Origin: Devosia sp. Leaf420
GTDB taxonomy: Bacteria > Pseudomonadota > Alphaproteobacteria > Rhizobiales > Devosiaceae
NCBI RefSeq assembly: GCF_001425445.1
Contig: NZ_LMQU01000001.1
Coordinates: 311,221 to 375,220 of the forward strand
DNA: 64,000 nt
Reading direction: 5' to 3'
Under the pieces are notes generated by a model. That model had not been told where the DNA came from. It worked only from the letters and a program-made list of their open reading frames with translations, and ran no database searches. Below are positions 16,516 to 25,787 of the stretch, one piece after another (the first letter of the stretch is position 1; every line of letters starts with the position of its first letter). The translations under genes were made by a program, and so were the position numbers.

Positions 16516-17613
16516 TTAGTCGGCGCGCAGAGCCATTTCGGTCTGGCCATCGAAGAGGTGAATGCGGTCCTGGTCGAATTCGAGCCAGACCTGTTCATCG
16601 GGCGCAACGACGACGGAGGGCGGAAAGCTGATATTGACGATGGCGCCGGAGAGGAAGGCTTGCACGAAGGTGATGTCGCCGGTTGGCTCAACCGTATAGA
16701 CGCGCGCCGGGACGGTGCCGGGCATCTGAGACTTGTGTAGTTTGATGGTCGAGTGGCGGGCGCCGAGGACGACTTTGCTGGACGTGGCGCCGGCAACTTT
16801 TCGAGCGTTTTGTTCAGAGAGCGGCAGGCTCCAGCCTTCGGGGCTGGTAAGGACGCTCTGGCCATTGGCGGTCGAGAGTTCGAGCGGCACGAGGCTCATG
16901 GCGGGGCTGCCGACGAAGCTGGCGACGAACATGTTGACCGGATTGGCGAAGACGTCGGCCGGCGTGTCGTATTGCTGGAGAAGACCGCCATTCATCACTG
17001 CCATCTTGTCGGCCATGGTGACCGCTTCGAGCTGGTCGTGCGTGACATAGATGATGGTGGCGTTGAGATCCTGATGGAAACGCTTGATCTCTGAACGCAT
17101 CTGCACGCGCAGTTTGGCGTCGAGATTGGAGAGTGGTTCGTCCATGAGAAAGACGGCAGGATCGCGGACCAGCGCACGGCCGAGGGCGACGCGCTGTTGC
17201 TGACCGCCCGAAAGTTCCCGCGGCTTGCGCTCGAGAAGATGGGTAATGTCGAGCACCCTGGCGGCTTCGCGCACCTTCCGGTCGATCTCATCCTTCGGGA
17301 GCTTCCGCATCATCAACGGGAACGCGAGGTTCTGGAACACCGTCTTTTGCGGATAGAGCGCGTAGTTTTGGAAAACCATGGCGATGTCCCGATCCTTGGG
17401 ATCGAGATCGTTGACGACGCGATCGCCGATGACGATGTCGCCCGACGTGATCGGAATGAGCCCGGCAACGAGATTGAGCGTCGTCGTCTTACCGCAGCCG
17501 GAGGGGCCGACGAGAGCGACGAATTCGCCGTCATTGACCGTCAGCGACACGTCCTTGGCGGCATAGATGGAGCCGTAGGTCTTGACGAGATCCTTGAGAA
17601 CCACTTGGGCCAT
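16516..17613 (-). CDS. Carbohydrate ABC importer ATPase (MalK/UgpC type)
   Basis: A 365-residue ATPase for the importer encoded just upstream. Walker A is GPSGCGKTT (residues 36-44), the signature is LSGGQQQR, Walker B ends FLMDEPLSNLD and the H-loop is VTHDQ. The C-terminal ~120 residues form the MalK-like regulatory (TOBE) domain. I start at the ATG at 17613 (MAQVVLKD); the open frame runs further upstream but overlaps the permease gene. Eleven bases separate it from the permease stop codon. The cognate permeases carry EAA loops, so the complex should be complete. Confidence 0.95.
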   Translation of the reverse strand: MAQVVLKDLVKTYGSIYAAKDVSLTVNDGEFVALVGPSGCGKTTTLNLVAGLIPITSGDIVIGDRVVNDLDPKDRDIAMVFQNYALYPQKTVFQNLAFPLMMRKLPKDEIDRKVREAARVLDITHLLERKPRELSGGQQQRVALGRALVRDPAVFLMDEPLSNLDAKLRVQMRSEIKRFHQDLNATIIYVTHDQLEAVTMADKMAVMNGGLLQQYDTPADVFANPVNMFVASFVGSPAMSLVPLELSTANGQSVLTSPEGWSLPLSEQNARKVAGATSSKVVLGARHSTIKLHKSQMPGTVPARVYTVEPTGDITFVQAFLSGAIVNISFPPSVVVAPDEQVWLEFDQDRIHLFDGQTEMALRAD

Positions 17614-17624
17614 GTGTACCCCCG

Positions 17625-18518
17625 TTAGTGTTTGACGGCGCCTTCGGTGAGGGCACGCACGAAGTATTTTTGCAGCACGAGGAACAGCACCACGACCGGC
17701 ACGCTCATCAGGAAGGTGGCGGCCATCAGGCCCGGCCAATCGGTCGCGTTCTCCGAGAAGAAGCGTTGGATGCCGACCGGAAGCGTCATCTGATCGTGCC
17801 GCGTGAGGAACGTGTAGGCGTAGATGTATTCGTTCCAGGCGCCGATAAAGGAATAGATCGAGGTCGCGATGATCCCCGGGATCGAGAGCGGCATGACGAT
17901 ATGGAAGAAGGCCTGGAACCGGGTCGCGCCATCGATGCGCGCAGCCTGTTCGAGCTGGATCGGGATATTGTCGTAAAAGCCCTTGAGCAGCCAAATGGCG
18001 AGCGGCAGACCAAAGGTTAGGTAGGTCAGGATCAGGGAGCCATGTGTGTTCACGAGGCCCAGAACCCGCATCAGGATAAAGAGAGGCACAAGGAACACGA
18101 CCGCCGGAAACATGTTGCGCAAGAGAATAGCGAAGAACAGGAAGTTCCTGCCCGGAAACCGAAAGCGCGAGAACGCGTAGGCCGCCGGGACCGCGACGAC
18201 AACGGCAAGCACGGTCGTCGCTACGGACACGAACATGCTGTTCCAGAAATAGCGCAGGAAATCGCGGCCTACGCTGCCATTAGGATCGAGCAGCCGCCAG
18301 TAGTTGTCGAGTGTCGGCGCCGCCGGCCACCATTGCGGCGGATATTGCATGGCGGCAAAGCCGGTCTTGAGCGAGGTGATCACCATCCAGAACATCGGCA
18401 TGATGGTGAAGCCGACCAGCAGCGTCAGGAAGATGCGGCCGGCCCAGCGCCAGCCGTCGATGCTGCGTCGTCGCGCCACCCGGATTGGTTCAGCGGCGGT
18501 TGTGATCTCGGAGGTCAT
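17625..18518 (-). CDS. Carbohydrate ABC importer permease (MalG type)
   Basis: A 297-residue inner-membrane permease with six transmembrane helices after a cytoplasmic N-terminus. The EAA loop that contacts the ATPase reads EQAARIDGATRFQAFFHIVMP, and a conserved WNEYIYA follows. It overlaps the partner permease gene by four bases (ATGA), so the two are translated together. Forms the translocation pore with the MalF-type subunit encoded next to it. Confidence 0.95.
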   Translation of the reverse strand: MTSEITTAAEPIRVARRRSIDGWRWAGRIFLTLLVGFTIMPMFWMVITSLKTGFAAMQYPPQWWPAAPTLDNYWRLLDPNGSVGRDFLRYFWNSMFVSVATTVLAVVVAVPAAYAFSRFRFPGRNFLFFAILLRNMFPAVVFLVPLFILMRVLGLVNTHGSLILTYLTFGLPLAIWLLKGFYDNIPIQLEQAARIDGATRFQAFFHIVMPLSIPGIIATSIYSFIGAWNEYIYAYTFLTRHDQMTLPVGIQRFFSENATDWPGLMAATFLMSVPVVVLFLVLQKYFVRALTEGAVKH

Positions 18519-19480
18519 GCGCCGGCCCTCGATTCATCGCCGCGGGTCAGTGCGCGGACATAGAAGTAGCCCAGCGTCATCATGATGATGAAGAGCAGGA
18601 CGGCGTAAGCGGCGCCGACACCCCAGCGCTGGCGCAGGAAGGCGAGTTCGTAGATGTGGGTGATCCAGATCTGCGTCGAGCCAACTGGCCCACCCCCGGT
18701 CATGATGAAGGGGATGATGAACGAGTTGAAGTTTTGTACGACAAGCAGCAGGATTGTCACCGTCGACACGCCCGACAGATGCGGGAAGGTGACGTGCCAG
18801 AAACGTTGCCAGGGATTGGCGCCATCGACCTGGGCGGCGCGCAACAGCGAGTCGGGCACTGTCTGGAGGCCAGCCATCAGCATGATCATGGCGAAGGAGA
18901 ACTCCTTCCAGACATTGACCACGATCAGCGAATAGAGAGCGCTCGTCGAATTATCGATGAAGTTGATGGGCCTGTCGGTGATCCCGAGCTGCACGAGCGC
19001 CGCGCCGATGGCCCCGAAATCGGAATGGTAGAGCCATTTCCAGACATAAGAGGCGGCCACCGCACTGATCACCCAAGGGATAAGCAGCAAGCCACGCAAG
19101 AGCGCGCGCCCGACAAACTCGCGATGTAGCGCGAGCGCGGCACCTAGGCCCAGCAGGAAGGCAAAAAGGGTCGAAAGCACGGTCCAGACAATGGTCTGCC
19201 AAGTCACTTTCCAGAAGACAGGACTGGTCAGGATGGTGACGTAATTGTCTATGCCGTTGAACTGCTTATCGGCCAGCGACAGGCTGGCTGGTGTGTTAAA
19301 GAAGCTCAGTTCGATAGTGTAGTAGATCGGATAGGCGATCACCACGATCATGGCCACAATGGCAGGCGCGACGTAGAGATAATCGGCGCGGCTCTTCCAG
19401 ATTTTTTGACCGAGATTGGGCCGCTTGGGCACAATCCCAGGCACGTCGCGAAAGATGGCCTGCTTCTGAACGCTGCTCAC
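18515..19480 (-). CDS. Carbohydrate ABC importer permease (MalF type)
   Basis: A 321-residue permease with six predicted helices and a cytoplasmic, basic N-terminus (VPKRPNLGQKIWKSRADYL). The EAA loop is LLRAAQVDGANPWQRFWHVTFP, and WKEFSFAMIMLMAGLQTVP precedes it. It lacks the large second periplasmic loop of E. coli MalF, as in most sugar importers of this group. Encoded between the binding protein and the second permease in a single minus-strand operon. Confidence 0.95.
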   Translation of the reverse strand: MSSVQKQAIFRDVPGIVPKRPNLGQKIWKSRADYLYVAPAIVAMIVVIAYPIYYTIELSFFNTPASLSLADKQFNGIDNYVTILTSPVFWKVTWQTIVWTVLSTLFAFLLGLGAALALHREFVGRALLRGLLLIPWVISAVAASYVWKWLYHSDFGAIGAALVQLGITDRPINFIDNSTSALYSLIVVNVWKEFSFAMIMLMAGLQTVPDSLLRAAQVDGANPWQRFWHVTFPHLSGVSTVTILLLVVQNFNSFIIPFIMTGGGPVGSTQIWITHIYELAFLRQRWGVGAAYAVLLFIIMMTLGYFYVRALTRGDESRAGA

Positions 19481-19549
19481 CAGATAACCCCTTTATACCG
19501 GCATCGCGGACCGGCAGCACGAGCTGCCGATCCTTGGAGTTGGTAGAGG

Positions 19550-21061
19550 TCAGAGGCCGCCGCCGCCGCCAATGATCGCTTCGATCTTGGTGGCCGCATC
19601 ATCGGTTGCCTCGTCCACCGTCATGTTTTCCGTCAGAGCATTCTGCAGCATGTCCGGAACGATGATGTTCATGATCTCCGGCGCTTCCGGGATCACCGGG
19701 AACGGAATGCCGTTGGGCAGCATGGAGGTGGTGACATCCAGGAACTTGATGGTATCGAGACGTTCCTTCATGGCATCGGTGAGGAAGCCATTGATATTGC
19801 CGGGATTGGAGCCGACCCAAGCAAGCTTGGTGGACCATTCCGGGCTATTCCAGAAGCAGATCAGCGCCTTGACCGCCTGCTCGTCCGACTGTCCGCCTTC
19901 GACGAATTCGGGCTTGACCACATGGATGTTCGAGCCGCCGAACACGACGGCGCGCTTGCCATCGGGGCCCGTCGGCAACAGGCCATAGCGCATATTGGCG
20001 ACAACATCGTCGGCAACAGCCTTGTCTGCGCCGGTGGCCTTGGAAGCAAGGTCGACCATCTTGGCATATTCGGCAGGGTGGGCGATCATCATGCCGAGTT
20101 GCCCGGCGATGAACGGGGCCTGATTTTCCGCCTGAGTATTGGTCAGGGCCGAAACCGGAACTGATTTATCGACGACATACATCTGGTACGCAGCCTCGAG
20201 TGCCGCCTTGGACCCGTCATTATTGATCTCGACCGTGGTATAGGTCGGGTCAGCCGAGGTTTCGTCGAGCGCGCCGCCACCATAGGCCCAGAGCTGGGGC
20301 ATGAAGCGGAACGGCGTATTGCCCGCATTCTGCTTGGCAACGAGGCCATAGCCGGCAATGCCGAGCTTGTCGTGGATGGTCTTTGAATAAGCCACCACGT
20401 CATCCCAGGTCGCTGGGGGATTTTCTGGATCGAGCCCGGCGTCCTCGAAAATCTTGGCGTTCCAGATCAGCGCCATGGTCTCGTTATTGGTAGGCAAGCC
20501 GTAGGTCGTGCCCTCGTAAGTGACAGACTTGAGAGCACCGGGCCAGAAATCGGCGGCCGTGTATCCGACATCCTCCGGCGCGAGCGGCTGCAGATAGCCC
20601 TTGGCGGCAAACTCGACGCCACCGAGGATCTGGAGACGGATGACCATCGGAGCGGCATTCCCGAGCAGAGCCGTGCGGAACTTGTCGAGCAATTCGTTAT
20701 AGGTAATCGACTGCACATCGGTCTGGATATTGGGATATGCTGCCTTGAAGGCTTCCCAGAATGCCTTGTCCTGATCGTGCGCGATCTGCGGATCTGCCTC
20801 GAATGGCCCGGTGTACCAGTAGCTGACCTTGCCAGCATAATCGTTGGGAACGACAGCGCCGCAATCCTTGGCGGCGTCGAACTGCTTCGTGCCTGCGATC
20901 GACTTGACGTAGTCTGGCGACCACTGGCTGAGATCGACGGTCTGAGCAAATGCGGTCGTCGACATCAGCGACGTAGTCGTCAGAGCTGCAACGGCATAGG
21001 CAACGGCCTGCCGACGAGTCAGCGAGCCCGGCCGCTGAGCGCGGCCCTGCATATTCGTCAT
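19550..21061 (-). CDS. Extracellular solute-binding protein for the sugar-acid importer
   Basis: A 503-residue periplasmic binding protein, at the long end for the family. The N-terminus LTRRQAVAYAVAALTTTSL followed by AFA-Q looks like a signal peptide with a twin-arginine pair (TRRQAV), so Tat export is possible, though Sec cannot be ruled out. The mature chain has the usual two-domain features, such as GTTYGLPTNNETMALIWNAKIFEDAGLDP and NPPATWDDV. It is the first gene of the operon that continues with two permeases, an ATPase, a dehydratase and the RraA-like lyase. The ligand is probably a sugar acid or an oligosaccharide derived from one (inference). Confidence 0.9.
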   Translation of the reverse strand: MTNMQGRAQRPGSLTRRQAVAYAVAALTTTSLMSTTAFAQTVDLSQWSPDYVKSIAGTKQFDAAKDCGAVVPNDYAGKVSYWYTGPFEADPQIAHDQDKAFWEAFKAAYPNIQTDVQSITYNELLDKFRTALLGNAAPMVIRLQILGGVEFAAKGYLQPLAPEDVGYTAADFWPGALKSVTYEGTTYGLPTNNETMALIWNAKIFEDAGLDPENPPATWDDVVAYSKTIHDKLGIAGYGLVAKQNAGNTPFRFMPQLWAYGGGALDETSADPTYTTVEINNDGSKAALEAAYQMYVVDKSVPVSALTNTQAENQAPFIAGQLGMMIAHPAEYAKMVDLASKATGADKAVADDVVANMRYGLLPTGPDGKRAVVFGGSNIHVVKPEFVEGGQSDEQAVKALICFWNSPEWSTKLAWVGSNPGNINGFLTDAMKERLDTIKFLDVTTSMLPNGIPFPVIPEAPEIMNIIVPDMLQNALTENMTVDEATDDAATKIEAIIGGGGGL

Positions 21062-21316
21062 CGATAGTCCTCCTCAAGCGGAAAGCCGCTCGACCCCATC
21101 GGTCTGACCTGGCTCTCCACGCAGCTTGCGCTGCGCCTCCTCTGCAGACGATCAGGTGGCGCCTGCTCCGGGGCCGGGCTTTTGCCCATGTCTCCCAAAC
21201 AAGAACGTTACAGACGGGAAGTTGTGTGTCAAGCGCGCGAAAATCGTACATTATTTTGTGATTTATGCGTGCGAAGAAGCTTGGCTTACCCGTGAAAGGC
21301 GCATAAGACAGGCGCT
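21062..21316. promoter_or_regulatory. Divergent promoter region of the sugar-acid locus
   Basis: 255 bp between the divergent binding-protein and GntR genes, with no ORF of its own. The part near the GntR start (about 21230-21290) is AT-rich compared with its surroundings (AAATCGTACATTATTTTGTG) and is the likely promoter and operator zone. I could not define a convincing palindromic FadR-type operator by eye. Confidence 0.5.
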
Positions 21317-22021
21317 ATGACTGAGAGCAGCGCCACCCCTTCTTTGCCTGAAACGGCGAATGACCAGCCGGGCACTGTCTACGAATTGATCCGCGAGGAT
21401 ATCATTTCGGGACGGCTCGAGCCCAGTGCGCGCCTCAAGGTTGCCGACCTGGCCGCCACCTATAACACGTCGACCAACCCGGTGCGCGAGGCGCTGCAAC
21501 AGCTGCGCGGCGAAGGGTTTGTAGTGATGGAAGCCAATCGCGGTGCGCGCGTGGTCGCCATCGACGAAGACTTCGTGCGCGACATCATCGAGATCGAAAT
21601 GCTCATTGAGCCGGCGCTGACACGCTGGTTTGTCTCGATCGTCAGCGACGCCGACATTGCAGAACTCGAAGCCGCCCAAGCCGAAATCGAGGCGCTCAAT
21701 TTTTCCGATCCGCGGCAGCATGGCAAGCTGGATACGAAATTCCATCAGCTCATTTACGACCGCCACTACAACAGGCACGCCGCTGAACTCTGGTGGAAGC
21801 ATCGCGAGATCCTCCGCGCTATTAGCCGCCGTTTTCCGACTTCGCTGAGCCGTCGCGTCGCCGTGTTGAGCGAACATCGTGAGCTCATTGCCCGCATCAA
21901 GGCGCAGGATGCCGACGGCGCTGCGGCTGTGGTTGCACGGCATGTCGAAGGATCGGGACGTCACATCATCGAACAGATGGGCGTTGCCAAGCGCAATCTG
22001 GCGCGGAGGAGCGCCGGATAG
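21317..22021 (+). CDS. GntR-family regulator (FadR/FCD subfamily)
   Basis: A 234-residue repressor-type protein. The winged helix-turn-helix occupies about residues 18-85 (TVYELIREDIISGRLEP, then TSTNPVREALQQLRGEGFV), and the all-helical FCD ligand domain follows with metal-binding candidates Asp and His (for example DTKFHQLIY and SEHRELI). Regulators of this group typically sense a sugar acid or its keto derivative. It is divergent from the importer operon and directly upstream of two enolase-family genes, so it probably controls both arms. Confidence 0.93.
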   Translation: MTESSATPSLPETANDQPGTVYELIREDIISGRLEPSARLKVADLAATYNTSTNPVREALQQLRGEGFVVMEANRGARVVAIDEDFVRDIIEIEMLIEPALTRWFVSIVSDADIAELEAAQAEIEALNFSDPRQHGKLDTKFHQLIYDRHYNRHAAELWWKHREILRAISRRFPTSLSRRVAVLSEHRELIARIKAQDADGAAAVVARHVEGSGRHIIEQMGVAKRNLARRSAG

Positions 22022-22070
22022 AGCATCCGCACCGCTGGCGCGGTGAGAGCATAACAAGGGAGGGAGTTTC

Positions 22071-23432
22071 ATGACCAGGGATTTGACCGCCGGCGAGCAT
22101 ATCGAAACCAATGTGCGCCGGTCTTCCGCGCCAAGCGACTTGCGCATCACCGACCTGCGGGTGGCTGAGATCGTCGGCGCACCCTTCACCTCCGCCTTGC
22201 TCAAGATCTACACCAACCAGGGCATTGTCGGCCTCGGCGAAATCCGCGACGGCGCGAGCGCGACTTACGCGCTGATGCTCAAAAGCCGGCTGCTTGGCGA
22301 AAATCCCTGTGACATCGATCGGCTCTTCCGCCGCATCAAGCAGTTTGGTGGCCATGGCCGGCAGGGCGGCGGGGTGTCAGCGATCGAGATTGCGCTCTGG
22401 GACCTTGCGGGCAAGGCCTATGGCGTGCCGATCTATCAGATGCTGGGCGGCAAGTTTCGCGACAAGGTCCGCTGCTATTGCGATACCGACGCCGACAAGC
22501 CAAGCGGCACCGAGACGGGCAAGCGGCTCAAGGCGCGCATGGATATGGGGTTCACCTTCCTCAAGATGGACCTGGGGCTGATGCAGATCGCCGATATTCC
22601 GGGGGCCGTGGTGTCGCCGGCAGGATCGCTCGAAGCCTATCGCGTCCATCCCGATCGCGGGCCGGTGACGTCGATGGATGACCGCCGCGCGCGCAACGCA
22701 GTCTATGACACGCATAATGTGCGGCACCCCTTTAGCGGATTGCATTTTACCGACAAGGGCATCGATCTCTTGGAGCAGTATATCCACGAGGTGCGCGAGG
22801 TGATCGGTTACGAAGTGCCGCTCGCCATCGATCATGTCGGCCATATTTCGCTGCAGAACGGTATTCGGCTGGCCCGCCGGATCGAGAAATACGTCCCCGC
22901 TTGGCTCGAGGATGTCATCCCCTGGCAATATACCGAGCAATATCGGCAACTTCAGGAAGCGACCACCGTGCCGATCTGCACGGGCGAGGACATCTATCTC
23001 AAGGAGGGGTTCGAGCCGCTCCTCAAGGCCGGGATTTCAGTGATCCATCCCGATCTTCTTACTTCGGGAGGCATCCTCGAAACCAAGAAGCTTGGAGATA
23101 TGGCGCAGGATCATGGAGTGGCCATGGCCATCCACATGGCGGAAAGCCCGATCGCGGCGATGGCCGCTGCGCATGTGGCGTTGGCCACCGAGAATTTTAT
23201 GGCGCTCGAATATCACTCGGTCGAAGTCGACTGGTGGGACGATATCGTCACGGGCCTGCCCAAGCCGTTGGTCAAGAACGGGTTTATCGAAGTGCCGGAC
23301 AAGCCCGGGCTCGGGATCGACGATGTGGTGGATGAAGTCATCCGCCAGCATCTGCAGCCGGGTGTGAAGGGCATCTGGCAGCCGACGGATCATTGGGATC
23401 AGGAATATTCTTGGGATCGGACCTGGAGCTGA
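22071..23432 (+). CDS. Enolase-superfamily sugar-acid dehydratase with a long insertion
   Basis: A 453-residue member of the mandelate racemase/muconate lactonising superfamily, longer than the usual 380-400. Metal ligands are predicted at Asp254 (LAIDHVGH), Glu280 (WLEDVIPW) and Glu306 (ICTGEDIY). Residues 170-235 form an inserted segment after LKMDLGL, before the barrel resumes. His326 (VIHPDLL) and His355 (AIHMAESP) are possible acid/base residues. A Shine-Dalgarno GGGAGGGAG lies eight bases upstream. It follows the GntR gene by 49 bases. Substrate unknown; an aldonate or anhydro-aldonate fits the neighbourhood. Confidence 0.85.
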   Translation: MTRDLTAGEHIETNVRRSSAPSDLRITDLRVAEIVGAPFTSALLKIYTNQGIVGLGEIRDGASATYALMLKSRLLGENPCDIDRLFRRIKQFGGHGRQGGGVSAIEIALWDLAGKAYGVPIYQMLGGKFRDKVRCYCDTDADKPSGTETGKRLKARMDMGFTFLKMDLGLMQIADIPGAVVSPAGSLEAYRVHPDRGPVTSMDDRRARNAVYDTHNVRHPFSGLHFTDKGIDLLEQYIHEVREVIGYEVPLAIDHVGHISLQNGIRLARRIEKYVPAWLEDVIPWQYTEQYRQLQEATTVPICTGEDIYLKEGFEPLLKAGISVIHPDLLTSGGILETKKLGDMAQDHGVAMAIHMAESPIAAMAAAHVALATENFMALEYHSVEVDWWDDIVTGLPKPLVKNGFIEVPDKPGLGIDDVVDEVIRQHLQPGVKGIWQPTDHWDQEYSWDRTWS

Positions 23433-23443
23433 AATCTCTGGAA

Positions 23444-23494
23444 GGCTCCCTCACCCGACCTGCGGTCGACCTCTCCCCCAGAGGGAGAGGTGAA
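23444..23494. repeat. Family B intergenic repeat, copy 2
   Basis: GGCTCCCTCACCCGACC, a small hairpin (CGACC-TGC-GGTCG), then CCTCTCCC-CCAG-AGGGAGAGG, matching copy 1 in head and tail. It sits between two genes of the same plus-strand run, so any RNA hairpin would lie within the transcript between the two dehydratase messages. Confidence 0.8.
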
Positions 23495-23508
23495 GAAAGG
23501 CAAAAGGC

Positions 23509-24708
23509 ATGAAAATCACTGATCTGCGCTGCGCCGTTATCGGGCGGCATCCAATTGTTCGCATTGTGACCGATGAGGGACTGTATGGCTTAGGCGAGGT
23601 GGAGTTCACCAAGACCTATCTCAAACCCTGGGTACTGCATTTCCGCGATGCACTGATTGGGGAAGACCCGACCGATGTCGAGCGTTGCATGCTCAAAATC
23701 CGGCAGCGCGGGTCGTTCAAGCCCTATGGCGCAGCCGTCAGCGCCATCGAGCATGCGCTCTGGGACATTGCGGGCAAGGCGGCCAATGTGCCGGTCTATA
23801 AGCTCCTCGGCGGCAAGGTTCGCGACAAGGTGCGAGTTTACAATGGTTCTATCCGCCAAAAGCGCACGGGCGACCGGCCGGAGGATTATGCGGCTGATGT
23901 GAAGTGGATGATGGAGCGGCCCGAGAAATTCTTCATGGTGAAGCAGGGCATCTCCTTCCACTCGAACATGAAGGATACGGTCGACGACTTCCACTATGGC
24001 GTGCGCCAGAACAAGGCCGGCTATCACGGCGCCATGGACCAAGGGCAGATTTCCGAGCGCGGGTTTAACCACATGCTCGACTGCGTGGCGGCCATGAAGG
24101 AAGTGCTGGGCGACAAAGTAAGCCTGGCGCTCGACTGTGGGCCGGGCTGGTTCCTCAATGACGCCATCCGCTTTGCGCGGGCTGTCGAGAAATATGATCT
24201 GATGTGGCTCGAAGATATGCTGACAGGGGACTATGTGCCTTGGGTCAACCATCAGGCCTATCGCGAGCTGACCGTTTCGACCTCCACACCGATCCATACC
24301 GGGGAGCAGATTTACCTCCGGCACAATTTCAAGGAGCTGATCGAGACGCAATCGGTGCGGGTCGTCGGGCCAGACCCGGCCGATATCGGCGGGATCGCCG
24401 AGCTCAAATGGGTGGCGGAACACGCCTACATGCACTCGATCATGATGGCGCCGCATGGCACCGCCAATGGCCTTTTGGGGCTCGGGGCGCTGATCAATGT
24501 CTGCGCGACGCTGCCGGCCAACTACATCGCCTTCGAATATCCCAGCGCATCCGATCCGTGGTGGGAAGACATTGTCATCGGGCTACCGAAACAGATCGTC
24601 ACCGATAGCCATGTCGATCTGCTCGAAGCGCCGGGCCTTGGGCTCGATATCGATGCCGACGGCGCGAAAAAGTACCTGGCAGAAGAAGATGCCGGATTCT
24701 TCGACTAG
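23509..24708 (+). CDS. Enolase-superfamily sugar-acid dehydratase
   Basis: A 399-residue third member of the superfamily in this locus. The N-terminal cap begins MKITDLRCAVIGRHPIVR; metal ligands are predicted at Asp209 (LALDCGPGW), Glu235 (MWLEDML) and Glu266 (IHTGEQIY), with His316 (MAPHGTANG) as the likely catalytic His. It has the 150-185 region rich in His and Asn that is found in galactonate/mannonate-type dehydratases. The next gene begins 12 bases later, so it is co-transcribed with the aldo/keto reductase gene. Sequence identity to the other two local paralogues looks low, suggesting different substrates. Confidence 0.85.
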   Translation: MKITDLRCAVIGRHPIVRIVTDEGLYGLGEVEFTKTYLKPWVLHFRDALIGEDPTDVERCMLKIRQRGSFKPYGAAVSAIEHALWDIAGKAANVPVYKLLGGKVRDKVRVYNGSIRQKRTGDRPEDYAADVKWMMERPEKFFMVKQGISFHSNMKDTVDDFHYGVRQNKAGYHGAMDQGQISERGFNHMLDCVAAMKEVLGDKVSLALDCGPGWFLNDAIRFARAVEKYDLMWLEDMLTGDYVPWVNHQAYRELTVSTSTPIHTGEQIYLRHNFKELIETQSVRVVGPDPADIGGIAELKWVAEHAYMHSIMMAPHGTANGLLGLGALINVCATLPANYIAFEYPSASDPWWEDIVIGLPKQIVTDSHVDLLEAPGLGLDIDADGAKKYLAEEDAGFFD

Positions 24709-24720
24709 GAGGATTTCTCG

Positions 24721-25767
24721 ATGAAGTATCGCTATCTAGGCCGCTCAGGGCTTCTGGTGTCGCGGCTCTGCCTTGGCACCATGACATTCGGTAATGCGCA
24801 ATGGGGCTGCAACCAGGACGAGGCGAGTAGCATCGTCCGGCGGTTCGTCGAGGCTGGCGGCAATTTCATCGATACCGCAGACGGCTATAGCGGTGGCGAA
24901 TCCGAACGGATGTTGGGCACCGCGCTGAGCGAACTCGATCGAGACAATCTCGTCATCGCAACCAAATGCTGGTTTCCAACAAATCAGGCAGTGACATCCC
25001 GAGGGCTTTCGCGAAAACACATCATCGAGGCCTGCGAGAAAAGCCTGAAGCGCCTGGGGCTCGACTATATCGACCTCTATCAGTTTCATGGGCCAGACCC
25101 TTACACACCGATCGAAGAAAGCCTGAGGGCCGCCGACGATCTCGTGCGGGCGGGTAAGGTGCGCTATCTCGGCTGCTCGAATTTCCACGGCTGGCAGATC
25201 GCCAAGGCGAATGCGCTTGCTGATGCGAAGGGGCATGAGCGGCTGATCTCGGCCCAACATCTCTACAATCTTATCCGCCGCGATGTTGAGCGCGAAATCT
25301 TGCCGGCCGCCGAAGATGCTGGCGTCGGGATGATCTGCTGGAGCCCGCTCGCAGCAGGCATGCTTTCGGGAAAATATCGCAATCAGTCGGCGCCGGACGC
25401 GCAATCGCGTATTGGCATTCAAGCCTCCGTCACCATGCCGCGCTACTGGTCCGATAATGCGCTGCGATTGATCGACAAGGTGGTCGAGGTTGCCGATCGG
25501 CAGGGACATACGCCGAGCCAGGTGGCGCTGAGTTGGCTCTTTGGCGATCGACGGGTGACTGCGGCGATCATCGGGGTGCGCACGGCGGAGCAGCTCGACG
25601 AAAATCTGGCCGCGGGCGACGTGGATTTGCCGCCTGACGCGAGGGACGAGCTGACGGAAGCTCTACCGTTTGCCTTGGGATATCCTGTCGAATGGACGGA
25701 CAACAATCTCAAGGCCACATTCGGGAAGGCGGAGTTCGAGCCGAACCACCGCGTGCGTCTGCCGTGA
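24721..25767 (+). CDS. Aldo/keto reductase
   Basis: A 348-residue NAD(P)H-dependent oxidoreductase with the complete catalytic tetrad: Asp51, Tyr56 (FIDTADGYSGG), Lys82 (VIATKCW) and His123 (YQFHGPD). The cofactor-binding C-terminal part is seen in TPSQVALSWLF and IIGVRTAEQLDENL. A good ribosome site (AGGAGG) precedes the ATG. Last gene of the GntR-dehydratase run; it probably oxidises or reduces the sugar before or after dehydration, for example a sugar to lactone step (inference). Confidence 0.92.
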   Translation: MKYRYLGRSGLLVSRLCLGTMTFGNAQWGCNQDEASSIVRRFVEAGGNFIDTADGYSGGESERMLGTALSELDRDNLVIATKCWFPTNQAVTSRGLSRKHIIEACEKSLKRLGLDYIDLYQFHGPDPYTPIEESLRAADDLVRAGKVRYLGCSNFHGWQIAKANALADAKGHERLISAQHLYNLIRRDVEREILPAAEDAGVGMICWSPLAAGMLSGKYRNQSAPDAQSRIGIQASVTMPRYWSDNALRLIDKVVEVADRQGHTPSQVALSWLFGDRRVTAAIIGVRTAEQLDENLAAGDVDLPPDARDELTEALPFALGYPVEWTDNNLKATFGKAEFEPNHRVRLP

Positions 25768-25787
25768 CCAGGCCGAATTGTGGGCGC

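Noticed and set aside
21062..21316. A FadR-type operator in the GntR promoter region
   Set aside because: Half-site-like GT/AC pairs occur, but no convincing palindrome with the expected spacing was found by eye.
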